The translations under genes and the position numbers were made by a program. DNA of 19,165 nt. Origin: SIG622 sp045604705 (lineage in GTDB: Bacteria; Bacillota; Clostridia; Oscillospirales; CAG-382). The notes under the pieces are model-generated. The model did no database searches. It was not told the DNA's origin and worked only from the letters and a program-made list of their open reading frames with translations. How positions within the stretch are numbered: the stretch's first letter is position 1; the number at the start of each line of letters is the position of its first letter. Location of the stretch: the NCBI GenBank assembly GCA_045604705.1, contig JAZUOO010000054.1, positions 1-19,165 of the forward strand, in the 5' to 3' direction. Shown piece after piece: positions 6,402 through 14,070 of the stretch.

Positions 6402-7517
6402 ATGCCGGATTTATCAAAAGAAATCCCCTTTGGTGAGCTTGCGATTATAGGAACAAAGGGCACGGAAGAAATGTGCAAAAGAATTGCAAGCTACATAGGC
6501 GAATGGAGAAAGGAAGAACCCCACTATACCATTGACAGCGTGTTTTCAAGGTTTGGTTCCGGAGAAGGCAAGGTAGTTCTTGCCGAATCGGTGAGAGGTA
6601 AAGATGTTTTTATTGTTGCGGATTGCTTTAACCACAGCAAGGAAACCGAGTATATGATGTACGGCAGAAGTGTTCCGATGAGTCCGGATGACCATTATCA
6701 GGATGTTAAGAGAGTTATTGCGGCTATAAGCGGCAAGGCGGCAAGAATCACTCTTGTAATGCCCATGCTTTATGAAAGCCGCCAGCACAGAAAGACAGCA
6801 AGAGAATCCCTTGACTGTGCAGTATTTCTTGCGGATCTCGTGAATATGGGCGTTTCCACCATCATGACCTTTGACGCTCATGACGACAGAGTAAGAAATG
6901 CAATCCCACTCAACGGATTTGATAACCTCATGCCCACATATCAGATGATAAAGAAGCTGCTCAACACTGAGGATGACATTGATAAGTCTAAGCTTGTTAT
7001 CGTATCTCCCGACGAGGGCGCACTTACAAGAGGTATGTACTTCTCATCCGTTCTCGGCGTTCCGCTTTCCATGTTTTACAAGAGACGTGACTATACCACC
7101 GTTGTTGACGGAAGAAACCCCATTGTGGCTCACGAATATCTCGGTGATGACGTAAACGGCAAGGACATAATCGTAGTTGATGACATTGTAGCCTCCGGCG
7201 AATCCTTCATGCACGTTATGGATATGCTCAAGGCTAAGGGGGCAAGAAGAATCTTTGGCTTCTTCACATTTGGTCTTTTTAACAAGGGACTTGATAAGTT
7301 TGACGAATACTACAATAACAAGATGTTCGACAAAATCTATGTAACAAACTCCACATATCTTCCTGAGGAATTAAAGAGCCGTGAATGGTTCACCGAAGTA
7401 AACATCCTCAAATACATCGCATACTACATAGAAGCCGTAAATATCAACAAATCCGTAAGCCTGCTTCTCAGCCCCGCATCAAAAATCAAGGCAATCATGC
7501 AGGAAAAGAATTTTTAA
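6402..7517 (+). CDS. prs: Divergent ribose-phosphate pyrophosphokinase (PRPP synthetase)
   Basis: Makes phosphoribosyl pyrophosphate from ribose 5-phosphate and ATP, the precursor of nucleotides, His and Trp. The 371 residues show the family landmarks in divergent form: VMPMLYESRQHRKTARESLDCAVFLADLV (119-147, the R-Q/H-R-K substrate segment), MTFDAHDDRVRN (155-166), LVIVSPDEGALTRGMYF (198-214), FYKRRDY (225-231, matching the flexible KRR loop) and the PRPP-binding loop VVDDIVASGESF (258-269). Classic Prs has about 315 residues and DDxxxTGGT in the last motif; this one is longer, with an extended C-terminus ending in SVSLLLSPASKIKAIMQ. It may be the main enzyme or a second copy. The start is the ATG at 6402 with GGAGG at 6389-6393; an in-frame TTG further upstream is not needed. 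It stands alone with its own promoter and terminator. Confidence 0.85.
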   Translation: MPDLSKEIPFGELAIIGTKGTEEMCKRIASYIGEWRKEEPHYTIDSVFSRFGSGEGKVVLAESVRGKDVFIVADCFNHSKETEYMMYGRSVPMSPDDHYQDVKRVIAAISGKAARITLVMPMLYESRQHRKTARESLDCAVFLADLVNMGVSTIMTFDAHDDRVRNAIPLNGFDNLMPTYQMIKKLLNTEDDIDKSKLVIVSPDEGALTRGMYFSSVLGVPLSMFYKRRDYTTVVDGRNPIVAHEYLGDDVNGKDIIVVDDIVASGESFMHVMDMLKAKGARRIFGFFTFGLFNKGLDKFDEYYNNKMFDKIYVTNSTYLPEELKSREWFTEVNILKYIAYYIEAVNINKSVSLLLSPASKIKAIMQEKNF

Positions 7518-7598
7518 GTATTCATTTATGGGATTGTATACAAAAATACAATAAAATCGAAAGAATCGAAGATTCTGACATTCATTATACAATATATT

Positions 7599-7630
7599 CG
7601 GGGCATATGAAAAATATGCCTCGTTTTATT
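7599..7630 (+). terminator. Intrinsic terminator after the PRPP synthetase gene
   Basis: A 10-bp stem, CGGGGCATAT (7599-7608) with ATATGCCTCG (7614-7623), has one G-U pair and a GAAAA loop, and TTTTATTT follows. Confidence 0.88.
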
Positions 7631-7633
7631 TAA

Positions 7634-7654
7634 ATTCGGAATGCGGAATTGGAT
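7634..7654 (+). repeat. Short 7-bp-periodic tract (copy D)
   Basis: Three heptamers, ATTCGGA, ATGCGGA, ATTGGAT, follow the terminator directly. The units resemble the tract at 227-261. It adjoins the repeat fragment starting near 7674. Confidence 0.5.
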
Positions 7655-7673
7655 GTAATATAATACTAAAGTC

Positions 7674-7743
7674 TCCCTTAGAAGGAGCTGACACCGTAGG
7701 CGACTGAGGGAATTCCCTACAGGCAGGTGATTCCTTACGGAAT
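7674..7743. repeat. Degenerate palindromic intergenic element (MITE-like fragment)
   Basis: TCCCTTAG (7674-7681) pairs with CTGAGGGA (7704-7711) with one wobble. GGGAATTCCC (7708-7717) is a perfect palindrome, and ATTCC-TTAC-GGAAT (7730-7743) is a further hairpin. From memory, the CTCCCT...GAGCTGACACCGTAGG-type wording resembles small palindromic repeats common in clostridial genomes. No ORF is present. It fills much of the gap between the prs terminator and the tRNA terminator. Confidence 0.5.
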
Positions 7744-7819
7744 GTAAAGTTTTTACTAAAACAAAGTAGTACGGTGAAGCAATATTAGTGTTGGTGGTAT
7801 CGATGCAATATAAGATATT

Positions 7820-7844
7820 AAAAAAACCTGCACCGAAATGCAGG
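7820..7844 (-). terminator. Intrinsic terminator of tRNA-Gln
   Basis: On the minus strand, CCTGCA-TTTCGG-TGCAGG (7844-7827) is followed by seven T (7826-7820). It lies directly behind the tRNA 3' end. Confidence 0.88.
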
Positions 7845-7845
7845 C

Positions 7846-7921
7846 TGGCTGGGGTGGTTGGGCTCGAACCAACGAAATGCAGGAGTCAAAGTCCTGTGCC
7901 TTACCACTTGGCGACACCCCA
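7846..7921 (-). tRNA. tRNA-Gln(TTG)
   Basis: A complete cloverleaf on the minus strand. The acceptor TGGGGTG (7921-7915) pairs with CACCCCA (7856-7850); the discriminator is G at 7849 and CCA is encoded at 7848-7846. The D arm is GCCAAGTGGTAAGGC, the anticodon arm CAGGA-CTTTGAC-TCCTG has anticodon TTG (7889-7887), and the T arm is GTTGG-TTCGAGC-CCAAC. The U-A first pair of the acceptor is typical of bacterial tRNA-Gln. It lies downstream of the SRP RNA on the same strand, about 130 bases away; no clear promoter of its own is seen, so it may be read from the SRP promoter. Confidence 0.96.
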
Positions 7922-7990
7922 ATAAATAAAGATAAGAGATAAAAGAAAGAATAATTAAGAAATGAAGCTTTGGTTTGATTAAACAGAATT

Positions 7991-8011
7991 ATTTTGCATT
8001 TTGCATTTTGC
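7991..8011. repeat. 7-bp tandem tract between tRNA-Gln and SRP RNA (copy E)
   Basis: Three perfect copies of ATTTTGC (minus strand: GCAAAAT) are followed by a degenerate ATTGCG. The unit length matches the other 7-bp tracts of the window, and read as ATGCAAA it is close to the ATGCATA units around dnaK. Confidence 0.55.
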
Positions 8012-8048
8012 ATTGCGTCTGCGGCGCTCGTCGGATACAGAATAAGAT

Positions 8049-8313
8049 CACACACCCGAAAATCGAATTCTCAAAGCATTCGCCTTTCAACACTTCTGCT
8101 CAACACAGGCACCCCTGCGGCACATTGCCTCACACCGCTTAATGCTGCTTGGTTCCCCACCTGACATGGTTCACGACGGACAATTGCGCAGGACCCGCAT
8201 CTCAACACAGAAAAATTGCGGCAGCCATACTTTAAAGAATCCTCAAAACGGGAATTAGTCCCTGCTGTAGCGGATTGCAGGTACAGGGCTCCGCTAAGTC
8301 CCCGATTAGTGTG
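8049..8313 (-). ncRNA. ffs: Signal recognition particle RNA, Firmicutes large type with Alu domain
   Basis: On the minus strand the 5' part has the Alu-domain signature GGGGACTTAGCGGAGCCCTG, then TACCTGCAATCCGCTACAGC. The middle has the Ffh-binding domain: GTGAACCATGTCAGGT, then a GG-GGAA-CC tip in which the GGAA tetraloop is kept while its closing pairs are GG/CC rather than the common CC/GG, then AAGCAGCATTAAG and TGTGCCGCAGGGGTGCCTG. The ends CACAC (8313-8309) and GTGTG (8053-8049) can pair and set the limits used here; exact ends are uncertain by several bases. This RNA scaffolds the SRP that targets nascent membrane and secreted proteins. The promoter is probably that at 8482-8454, which would give a precursor with about 130 extra 5' bases. 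Confidence 0.92.
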
Positions 8314-8404
8314 ACCTTACTCTATACCCGAACAACTCGGAATGTGTTACTCGGTCACGACCTTACTCTATACCCGAACAACTCGGAATGTGTTATTCGG
8401 TCAC
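8313..8404 (-). repeat. Two tandem 46-bp repeats forming hairpins upstream of SRP RNA
   Basis: Two copies, 8313-8358 and 8359-8404, differ at one base (C at 8350, T at 8396). On the minus strand each forms a 9-bp stem with a 9-base loop: CCGARUAAC with GUUGUUCGG. The variable base gives G-U or A-U, so pairing is kept in both copies on this strand. They abut the SRP RNA 5' end and lie within its probable primary transcript. Confidence 0.85.
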
Positions 8405-8453
8405 GACTTATCCAATACTCTGAAAAATCAATCAATCTATAACTGACTAAATC

Positions 8454-8482
8454 AGTATACCACATATTTTTGTAAAAATCAA
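8454..8482 (-). promoter_or_regulatory. Probable promoter of the SRP RNA
   Basis: On the minus strand, TTGATT (8482-8477), 17 bases, TATACT (8459-8454). The start near 8447 puts the 46-bp hairpin repeats in the 5' part of the precursor. I see nothing coding between here and the opposing promoter at 8596. Confidence 0.6.
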
Positions 8483-8595
8483 GAACAGTTTTTAAAATAA
8501 TATGCTTTTTGTGTTTTTAAACCTTATTGCTAATAATTGGCATATCCGACTTGTGCAGAATTAACAATTTAGTAATAAGCTTTTGTCGTTATAGG

Positions 8596-8624
8596 TTGAA
8601 AAAAGTCCCGTTTTATTGTATAAT
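8596..8624 (+). promoter_or_regulatory. Promoter of the glycosidase-amidase gene
   Basis: TTGAAA (8596-8601), 17 bases, TATAAT (8619-8624). The start near 8631 leaves a leader of about 138 bases, in which I see no strong structure. Confidence 0.75.
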
Positions 8625-8768
8625 GGTTAATGAAAAAGAGATTTACGACAGCTTTTGCCCAATTGTATAGCAAGCAGGTACATAAAATGGTTTTTATACA
8701 TAAGGATATACACCACGTAAAATCTTCAAAAATGTCATGGAGGGTACCGGAAAGGAAAGGTTAGAGTT

Positions 8769-11700
8769 ATGGATGAAAACAAGAATGGAAAGATTTCTTA
8801 TGAAAACGACAACATAGATGCGGACAAAATATATGATTCCAATATGCACGATGAAAATTCGCAGGAAAACACATTGCCCACTCACAAAAAACAAAGACAA
8901 AAACGAAGTAAAAAAAGTAATGTCATATTTACAGTGATAACAGCCTTTGTCACGGTCGCAGTTTGTATCGCATCAGTTTCGGTAATCAATAATTTTGTAT
9001 CAAAACAGCAGAAACCAAGCGGAGGAGACATTCAAGCATCGGCAAACGGTGAAGATATACAGAATGATGCCCCTCCACTATCTTCTATACCTCAGCTCAA
9101 CATTAACGAAGGATATAAAAAGGAAATGCGTGGTGTCTGGATAGCATCCGTCGGTAATCTTAATTTTCCCTCACAAAAGGGACTTTCGGAAGAACAACTG
9201 AAAAATGAGCTTGACAATATACTTCTCGAATGTGCCGATGTAGGCTTCAATGCTATATTTTTTCAGGTAAGACCATCCGCCGACTCTCTTTACAAATCTG
9301 ATATTTTTCCGTGGTCCGATGTTCTTTCCGGAGTACAAGGAGAAGCACCGGAGAACGACTTTGACCCTCTTGCATATATTCTTTCCAAGGCATCCGATCA
9401 TGGGATCGAGATTCATGCATGGGTAAATCCTTTCAGAGTAACAGCCGGAAGCACGACAAATCCCAAGCATGACGTGACGGAGCTTTCGGAAAATCATCCT
9501 GCAAGACTCAATCCCGAATATGTCATCCCCTATGCCGACGGAAAACTTTACTTTGATCCGGGAAATCCCGATGTCAGAAGCCTCATTATCTCAGGTATCA
9601 GGGAGCTATGTGAAAACTATCCCACCCTTGCGGGAATACATCTTGATGACTACTTTTACCCTTATCCCGTAGCCGGTGCAGAAGACTTTGCCGATAACGC
9701 ATCCTATGAAAAATACGGTGCAGGACTTGATAAAGCAAATTGGAGAAGAAATAACGTAAATATTTTTGTGAAAGAAGTATATGATACCGTAAAGAGCATT
9801 AACGCTGACATCAGATTCGGTGTATCGCCCTTCGGTATCTGGGCAAACAATACAAGTGATACTCCAACCGAGGGAAGCATTTCAAACGGACTTGAAGCAT
9901 ATTCCTCACTGTACTGTGACGCACTTGCATGGGTAAATGGCGGTTATGTAGACTATATCTGTCCCCAGGACTATTGGAGTTTTACAACGACAGCCGCACC
10001 CTTTGACAACATTGCAAGATGGTGGAACGCACAGCTTGACGGTACGGGGGTGGATCTTTACATAGGACACGCGGCATACAAAGCTTCCAACTACACTGAA
10101 AATGAGATACCAATGCAGGTGGAATTTGCAAGAACTCTTATTTCTTATAAAGGAAGCGTGTTCTACGGCTATGCAGATATACGAAACAACAGCGCCGACG
10201 TAAGGGATGGAATAAAGCAGTGCTTTGAGAATAATTACGAAGTAGAGATAGCTCCAACGGGCGATGGTGAGCTTTCGGTGAACTATCCTGCAAACGGAAG
10301 CACAACACAGGATACCTCAACATACATTCTTGGTACCTCCAACCCCGCAAAGCCGCTTACCGTCAACGGTAAAAAGGTATCAAGAACAAAGGACGGATAT
10401 TTCTCACTCTATGAAGCTCTTGCGAACGGTAACAATGTCTTGAAGCTGAAGTCAGGCGATGAAAATATTACATATACCATCAAAAAAGGTACTTCCACGG
10501 CATCCTCCGGCGGCAGTTCTGCGAGTAATATCATGGATAAGTTTGAGATAGCCTCGGCAACTCCCGAAAAGCCCATGTGGCTGATCCCCGGCGACATTGT
10601 TTCAGTGACCTGCATAGCTCCTGCCGGAAGTAAGGTCTATGCGAAGTTCGGTGAGTATACAATAGACATGAAGCCGACGCTTTATGCCGCAAATACCATA
10701 AGCAATTATAAGGAAACCTACAAGGGAAGCATAAAGGTGGACAAAGTCCATGCCGCACAGGGAGAAATGGCAGACCTCGGAACGCTGACTGTATATGCTG
10801 AAAAGAACGGCAAAAAAGCGGAAAAGACTCTCTGTGAAATAAAGCAAATGGGCGGCAATGTCAAAATATACGCCGAAGTAAAAAACGACTACAGTTACCT
10901 GAAAAGAAGCACTACATCATCATTCTATGGCGATCCTCTCCCTGCATCCGTGGGAATGCGTGACTATATAACCGCATTTGTTGGCGGATACTACAAACTA
11001 AAATGCGGCTATTACATCTCGGAAAATGACGTTGAGGTTGTCAGTGACAAAGAGCTGTTTGCCAACAAGATACTCGCCGTAACGGTAACGCCAAACATAA
11101 AGGACAGCTCCAATAATCTCGAAAACTCAACGGATATAAGATTCGGTGTCCTTGAAAATGTTCCCGTAAACGCATACATCGAGAACGGAAAAATCAAAAT
11201 AATATTCTTCAACACCGATGCAACCGTAATACCGGAAGCAGCAGTATCCGCAAACCCGATGGTCACATACGGAAAAGGGTATGCGGATGAGCTCGGAAGA
11301 CTCGTATATGAATTTACATTCAAGGCTTTGGAAAACTACTACGGTTATAATGTGGTATACGAAAACGGATTTATCGTAATAAAGCTCCATAACCCCCAAA
11401 CTCTCAAAGACGGCGACAAACCGCTTGCGGGCAAGACAATAGTTGTAGACGCAGGTCACGGCGGCGAGGATACCGGTGCACAGGGACCGACAAAGGCAGA
11501 GTCGGGATTTAATGAAGCCGATCTCAACCTTACCATTGCACTTGAGCTTCGTACCGAGCTCGAAAACAGAGGAGCAAAGGTAATAATGATAAGAGAAGAC
11601 GATTCCACCGTAACCCTTGAAGAAAGAATAGAAATCCTGTCAAATATTATTCCCGATATGATGATCTCCGTACACCACAATTCCGTTGCAAGCAACGTGA

Positions 11701-12005
11701 ACGCATCCAAAGCAAGAGGTTACCTCGGACTCTATTCGGACGATGCGGGGGTACTCCTTGCAAATGCTGTTTCCGATACCGTAACAAAGGAGCTTTCAAG
11801 GTACCAGCGTCCCACGTCATACCAGGCACTTGCAGTTGCGAGAAATCACAGATTCCCCTCAACTCTCTGCGAAATGAGCTTTATCAGCTATACCGAAGAA
11901 TTCCAATGGACTGTCAGCGAGGGGAATTTCAGGAGAAGTGCCAAGGCTCTTGCAAACGGCGTGATTGAATTCTATAACAGACAGGCGAAATATCTCAATT
12001 ATTGA
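8769..12005 (+). CDS. Membrane-anchored GHL10 glycosidase-like / Amidase_3 fusion
   Basis: A 1078-residue cell wall enzyme with two catalytic units. Residues 1-50 are a charged cytoplasmic tail with KKQRQKRSKK, and 52-77 a membrane anchor. Residues 119-485 are a GHL10 (DUF187) TIM-barrel glycosidase-like domain: MRGVWIASVGNLNFP, VGFNAIFFQVRPSADSLY, IEIHAWVNPFRV, LAGIHLDDYFYP (possible acidic catalytic residues D293/D294) and CPQDYW. Residues 500-570 look Ig-like, and 590-880 are beta-rich stalk/AMIN-like segments. Residues 888-1070 are a zinc N-acetylmuramoyl-L-alanine amidase: DAGHGG (H897), FNEADLN (E916), SVHHNS (H969) and LCEMSF (E1035), all ligands and the catalytic Glu present. The amidase removes stem peptides; E. 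coli DigH, of the GHL10 family, cuts the naked glycan left by amidases, so the fusion would do both steps (inference). GAAAGG stands 9 bases before the ATG. A C-terminal amidase fixes the orientation outside the cell. Confidence 0.9.
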   Translation: MDENKNGKISYENDNIDADKIYDSNMHDENSQENTLPTHKKQRQKRSKKSNVIFTVITAFVTVAVCIASVSVINNFVSKQQKPSGGDIQASANGEDIQNDAPPLSSIPQLNINEGYKKEMRGVWIASVGNLNFPSQKGLSEEQLKNELDNILLECADVGFNAIFFQVRPSADSLYKSDIFPWSDVLSGVQGEAPENDFDPLAYILSKASDHGIEIHAWVNPFRVTAGSTTNPKHDVTELSENHPARLNPEYVIPYADGKLYFDPGNPDVRSLIISGIRELCENYPTLAGIHLDDYFYPYPVAGAEDFADNASYEKYGAGLDKANWRRNNVNIFVKEVYDTVKSINADIRFGVSPFGIWANNTSDTPTEGSISNGLEAYSSLYCDALAWVNGGYVDYICPQDYWSFTTTAAPFDNIARWWNAQLDGTGVDLYIGHAAYKASNYTENEIPMQVEFARTLISYKGSVFYGYADIRNNSADVRDGIKQCFENNYEVEIAPTGDGELSVNYPANGSTTQDTSTYILGTSNPAKPLTVNGKKVSRTKDGYFSLYEALANGNNVLKLKSGDENITYTIKKGTSTASSGGSSASNIMDKFEIASATPEKPMWLIPGDIVSVTCIAPAGSKVYAKFGEYTIDMKPTLYAANTISNYKETYKGSIKVDKVHAAQGEMADLGTLTVYAEKNGKKAEKTLCEIKQMGGNVKIYAEVKNDYSYLKRSTTSSFYGDPLPASVGMRDYITAFVGGYYKLKCGYYISENDVEVVSDKELFANKILAVTVTPNIKDSSNNLENSTDIRFGVLENVPVNAYIENGKIKIIFFNTDATVIPEAAVSANPMVTYGKGYADELGRLVYEFTFKALENYYGYNVVYENGFIVIKLHNPQTLKDGDKPLAGKTIVVDAGHGGEDTGAQGPTKAESGFNEADLNLTIALELRTELENRGAKVIMIREDDSTVTLEERIEILSNIIPDMMISVHHNSVASNVNASKARGYLGLYSDDAGVLLANAVSDTVTKELSRYQRPTSYQALAVARNHRFPSTLCEMSFISYTEEFQWTVSEGNFRRSAKALANGVIEFYNRQAKYLNY

Positions 12006-12128
12006 TAAATAGCTTCAGGACAAAAACGTGTATCTCGAACATTCACGCCACAGGCTAAGAGGGAAAATCACAGCTTTGAAATCATAACTATCTGCACATA
12101 AATCAAGTTTTTATCGGAGTAAGCATAT

Positions 12129-12785
12129 ATGGCAAAAATGAAAAAAGAAACAAAAGCGAAAAAAGTAATTGAAGTACTTCGCAATCTGTACCCCGATGCG
12201 GTGTGCTCTCTTGACTGCAATAATGATCCGTGGAAACTGCTTGTCCAAGCAAGACTTTCCGCACAATGTACGGATGAGAGGGTCAATATTGTGAGTGTTG
12301 GCTTGTTTGAGCGATTCCCGAATGTGCAATCCATGGCAAATGGAGATATTACCGAAATTGAAAACCTCATAAAATCCTGCGGTCTTTATCGCGGCAAGGC
12401 TAAGAACATAAAGGATGCGAGTGCTAAAATCATCTCGGATTTTAATGGAAAGGTTCCCGACAACATGGATGACCTGCTTTCTCTGCCGGGAGTCGGCAGA
12501 AAAATCGCCAACCTTATTTTAGGCGATGTCTACGGCAAAGGTGGCATTGTTGCGGACACCCATTGCATGAGAATAAGCTGCAGACTCGGTCTGTGTGAGA
12601 GAAAAGATCCTTTACACGTTGAACGCACTCTCGATGCGATTGTGCCAAAAAATGAGCAGTCGGATATGTGTCACAGAATGGTGTGGTTCGGACGTGCCAT
12701 CTGCTGCGCACAAAATCCGAAATGTGATATTTGCCCAATGCGAGAAAAGAAAATATGTGATTTTAAGCCTAAAAAAGGCGAATAA
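12129..12785 (+). CDS. nth: Endonuclease III (DNA glycosylase/AP lyase)
   Basis: Base excision repair enzyme for oxidised pyrimidines, 218 residues, cytoplasmic. It has the LLVQARLSAQCTDERVN start of the glycosylase fold, the helix-hairpin-helix LPGVGRKIAN (119-128) with catalytic Lys K125, VADTHCMRIS with catalytic Asp D143, and a C-terminal iron-sulfur cluster motif with C192, C199, C202 and C210. The last spacing is 7 residues instead of the common 5, within normal variation for the family. The start is the ATG at 12129 with GGAG 9 bases upstream. It follows the cell wall gene by 123 bases, in which I see no terminator, so read-through from that gene is possible. The hrcA promoter region follows. 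Confidence 0.94.
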   Translation: MAKMKKETKAKKVIEVLRNLYPDAVCSLDCNNDPWKLLVQARLSAQCTDERVNIVSVGLFERFPNVQSMANGDITEIENLIKSCGLYRGKAKNIKDASAKIISDFNGKVPDNMDDLLSLPGVGRKIANLILGDVYGKGGIVADTHCMRISCRLGLCERKDPLHVERTLDAIVPKNEQSDMCHRMVWFGRAICCAQNPKCDICPMREKKICDFKPKKGE

Positions 12786-12851
12786 TAACGGATTTTTACA
12801 CATAATTCCGGCGATTCACAAAATATTAACAATAAAAATCTGCATAAACTA

Positions 12852-12880
12852 TTGACAAAAATCAAAAATAGTGGTAAAGT
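12852..12880 (+). promoter_or_regulatory. Promoter of the hrcA-grpE-dnaK-dnaJ cluster
   Basis: TTGACA (12852-12857), 17 bases, TAAAGT (12875-12880). The weaker -10 lies 7 bases before the CIRCE operator, so HrcA bound there would cover the start point. Confidence 0.75.
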
Positions 12881-12887
12881 CATATCG

Positions 12888-12914
12888 TTAGCACTCGGAG
12901 CGTGTGAGTGCTAA
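12888..12914 (+). promoter_or_regulatory. CIRCE heat-shock operator
   Basis: TTAGCACTC (12888-12896), nine bases, GAGTGCTAA (12906-12914): an exact match to the CIRCE consensus, the operator of the repressor HrcA encoded next. Confidence 0.98.
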
Positions 12915-12964
12915 AATGATGTGGCTTTATTTTTTAGAGCTAAAAGACGAAAGGATGGCGGAGA

Positions 12965-14056
12965 ATGGATTTATCCGAAAGAAAAAAGCAAATACTCAAA
13001 TCTATAATCGATGCCTATATTGATTCCGGCGAGCCTGTCGGTTCAAAGAATCTTGCGTCATACGGTAACATCTCCCTGTCGCCTGCGACAATCAGAAACG
13101 AAATGAGTGAGCTTGAAAGTCTCGGTTACCTCGATAAGCCTCACACAAGTGCAGGCAGAGTCCCCTCGGCTCAAGGCTATAAATTCTACGTGGATCAGCT
13201 CAACGAGGACTACAGACTCGGTGTTGAAGAGCTTGAACTTTTAGGTGAACTTACAAGGTTTAAGACTGCTCAGGTCGAGAGCATTATGGACAGAGCGAAT
13301 AAAATTATGTCCGGTGTCACAAAATATGCTGCTGTTTCGCTTGCAAAATCCGAAAATGGCGGAACTGTTTCAAGATTCGATGCGGTATATATCGGTGAGC
13401 ACAGCTTTCTTCTTGTCATGATACTTGCGGACGGCAGTGCGAAAACGGCACAGCTTTCAAGTGAATTTACTATTTCGGTAAGTGACGTTTCAAAAATAAA
13501 GGATATTCTGAATGCAAACCTCTGCGGAGTTGTGCTTGATAAAATATCCCTTGACAGCATGATGGCACTTGAAGATGCTTTCGGAAAGCACAGAGGACTC
13601 GTGGGAAAGATACTCCGTGCCGCATACTCTGTTACAAGAGGCGAGGGTGCGGACAATGTCAGAATTGACGGACTTACAAATCTTCTGTCTTATCCGGAGT
13701 TTTCCAGCGTTGAAAAGGCGAGATCCATAGTTGAGCTTGCAGAAAGCCGAAAGGACGACATAAAAAAACTGCTTGAATTTTCCGAGGACAGCTCCGAAAA
13801 GGGTCTTGTTCCCGTAATTTCAGATGAAAGCGGCATGAAAATATTCTTTGGCGAGGATTCCGGGGACGGAGCACTTAAGGATGCCAGCCTTGTTTACTGC
13901 TCATTTCCCGTGGGAAACACCAATGCGGTCATAGGAATCCTGGGTCCAAAGCGTATGGACTATAAAAAGGTAGTTGCAAGTCTTAAGTATCTTGCAAAGT
14001 CAATGGGACAAAACGGCGACGGTCTTCTGACCGAAGGCAATAATAACGAATCCTAA
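12965..14056 (+). CDS. hrcA: Heat-inducible transcription repressor HrcA
   Basis: The 363-residue repressor of chaperone operons, which binds CIRCE and loses activity when misfolded; GroEL helps refold it (family knowledge). The N-terminal winged helix, residues 1-75, is clear: LSERKKQILKSIIDAYIDSG, PVGSKNLA, LSPATIRNEMSELESLGYL and the HrcA signature HTSAGRVPSAQGYKFYVDQL (60-79). The middle GAF-like part and the C-terminal SCSFPVGN-type strand (LVYCSFPVGNTNAVIGILGPKRMDY) are present, and the length is usual. The ATG at 12965 has AAGGA 9 bases upstream. CIRCE stands 51 bases before it, so the gene represses itself and its cluster. grpE follows after 14 bases. Confidence 0.97.
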   Translation: MDLSERKKQILKSIIDAYIDSGEPVGSKNLASYGNISLSPATIRNEMSELESLGYLDKPHTSAGRVPSAQGYKFYVDQLNEDYRLGVEELELLGELTRFKTAQVESIMDRANKIMSGVTKYAAVSLAKSENGGTVSRFDAVYIGEHSFLLVMILADGSAKTAQLSSEFTISVSDVSKIKDILNANLCGVVLDKISLDSMMALEDAFGKHRGLVGKILRAAYSVTRGEGADNVRIDGLTNLLSYPEFSSVEKARSIVELAESRKDDIKKLLEFSEDSSEKGLVPVISDESGMKIFFGEDSGDGALKDASLVYCSFPVGNTNAVIGILGPKRMDYKKVVASLKYLAKSMGQNGDGLLTEGNNNES

Positions 14057-14070
14057 TTTCGGAGGTTGAA

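Noticed and set aside
7756..8055. A 99-codon frame on the minus strand
   Set aside because: It overlaps the complete tRNA-Gln, its terminator and the 3' end of the SRP RNA, so it is not coding.
8313..8404. 46-bp tandem repeats as a CRISPR remnant
   Set aside because: The copies are directly adjacent with no spacers, there are only two, and there are no cas genes. They belong to the SRP RNA upstream region.
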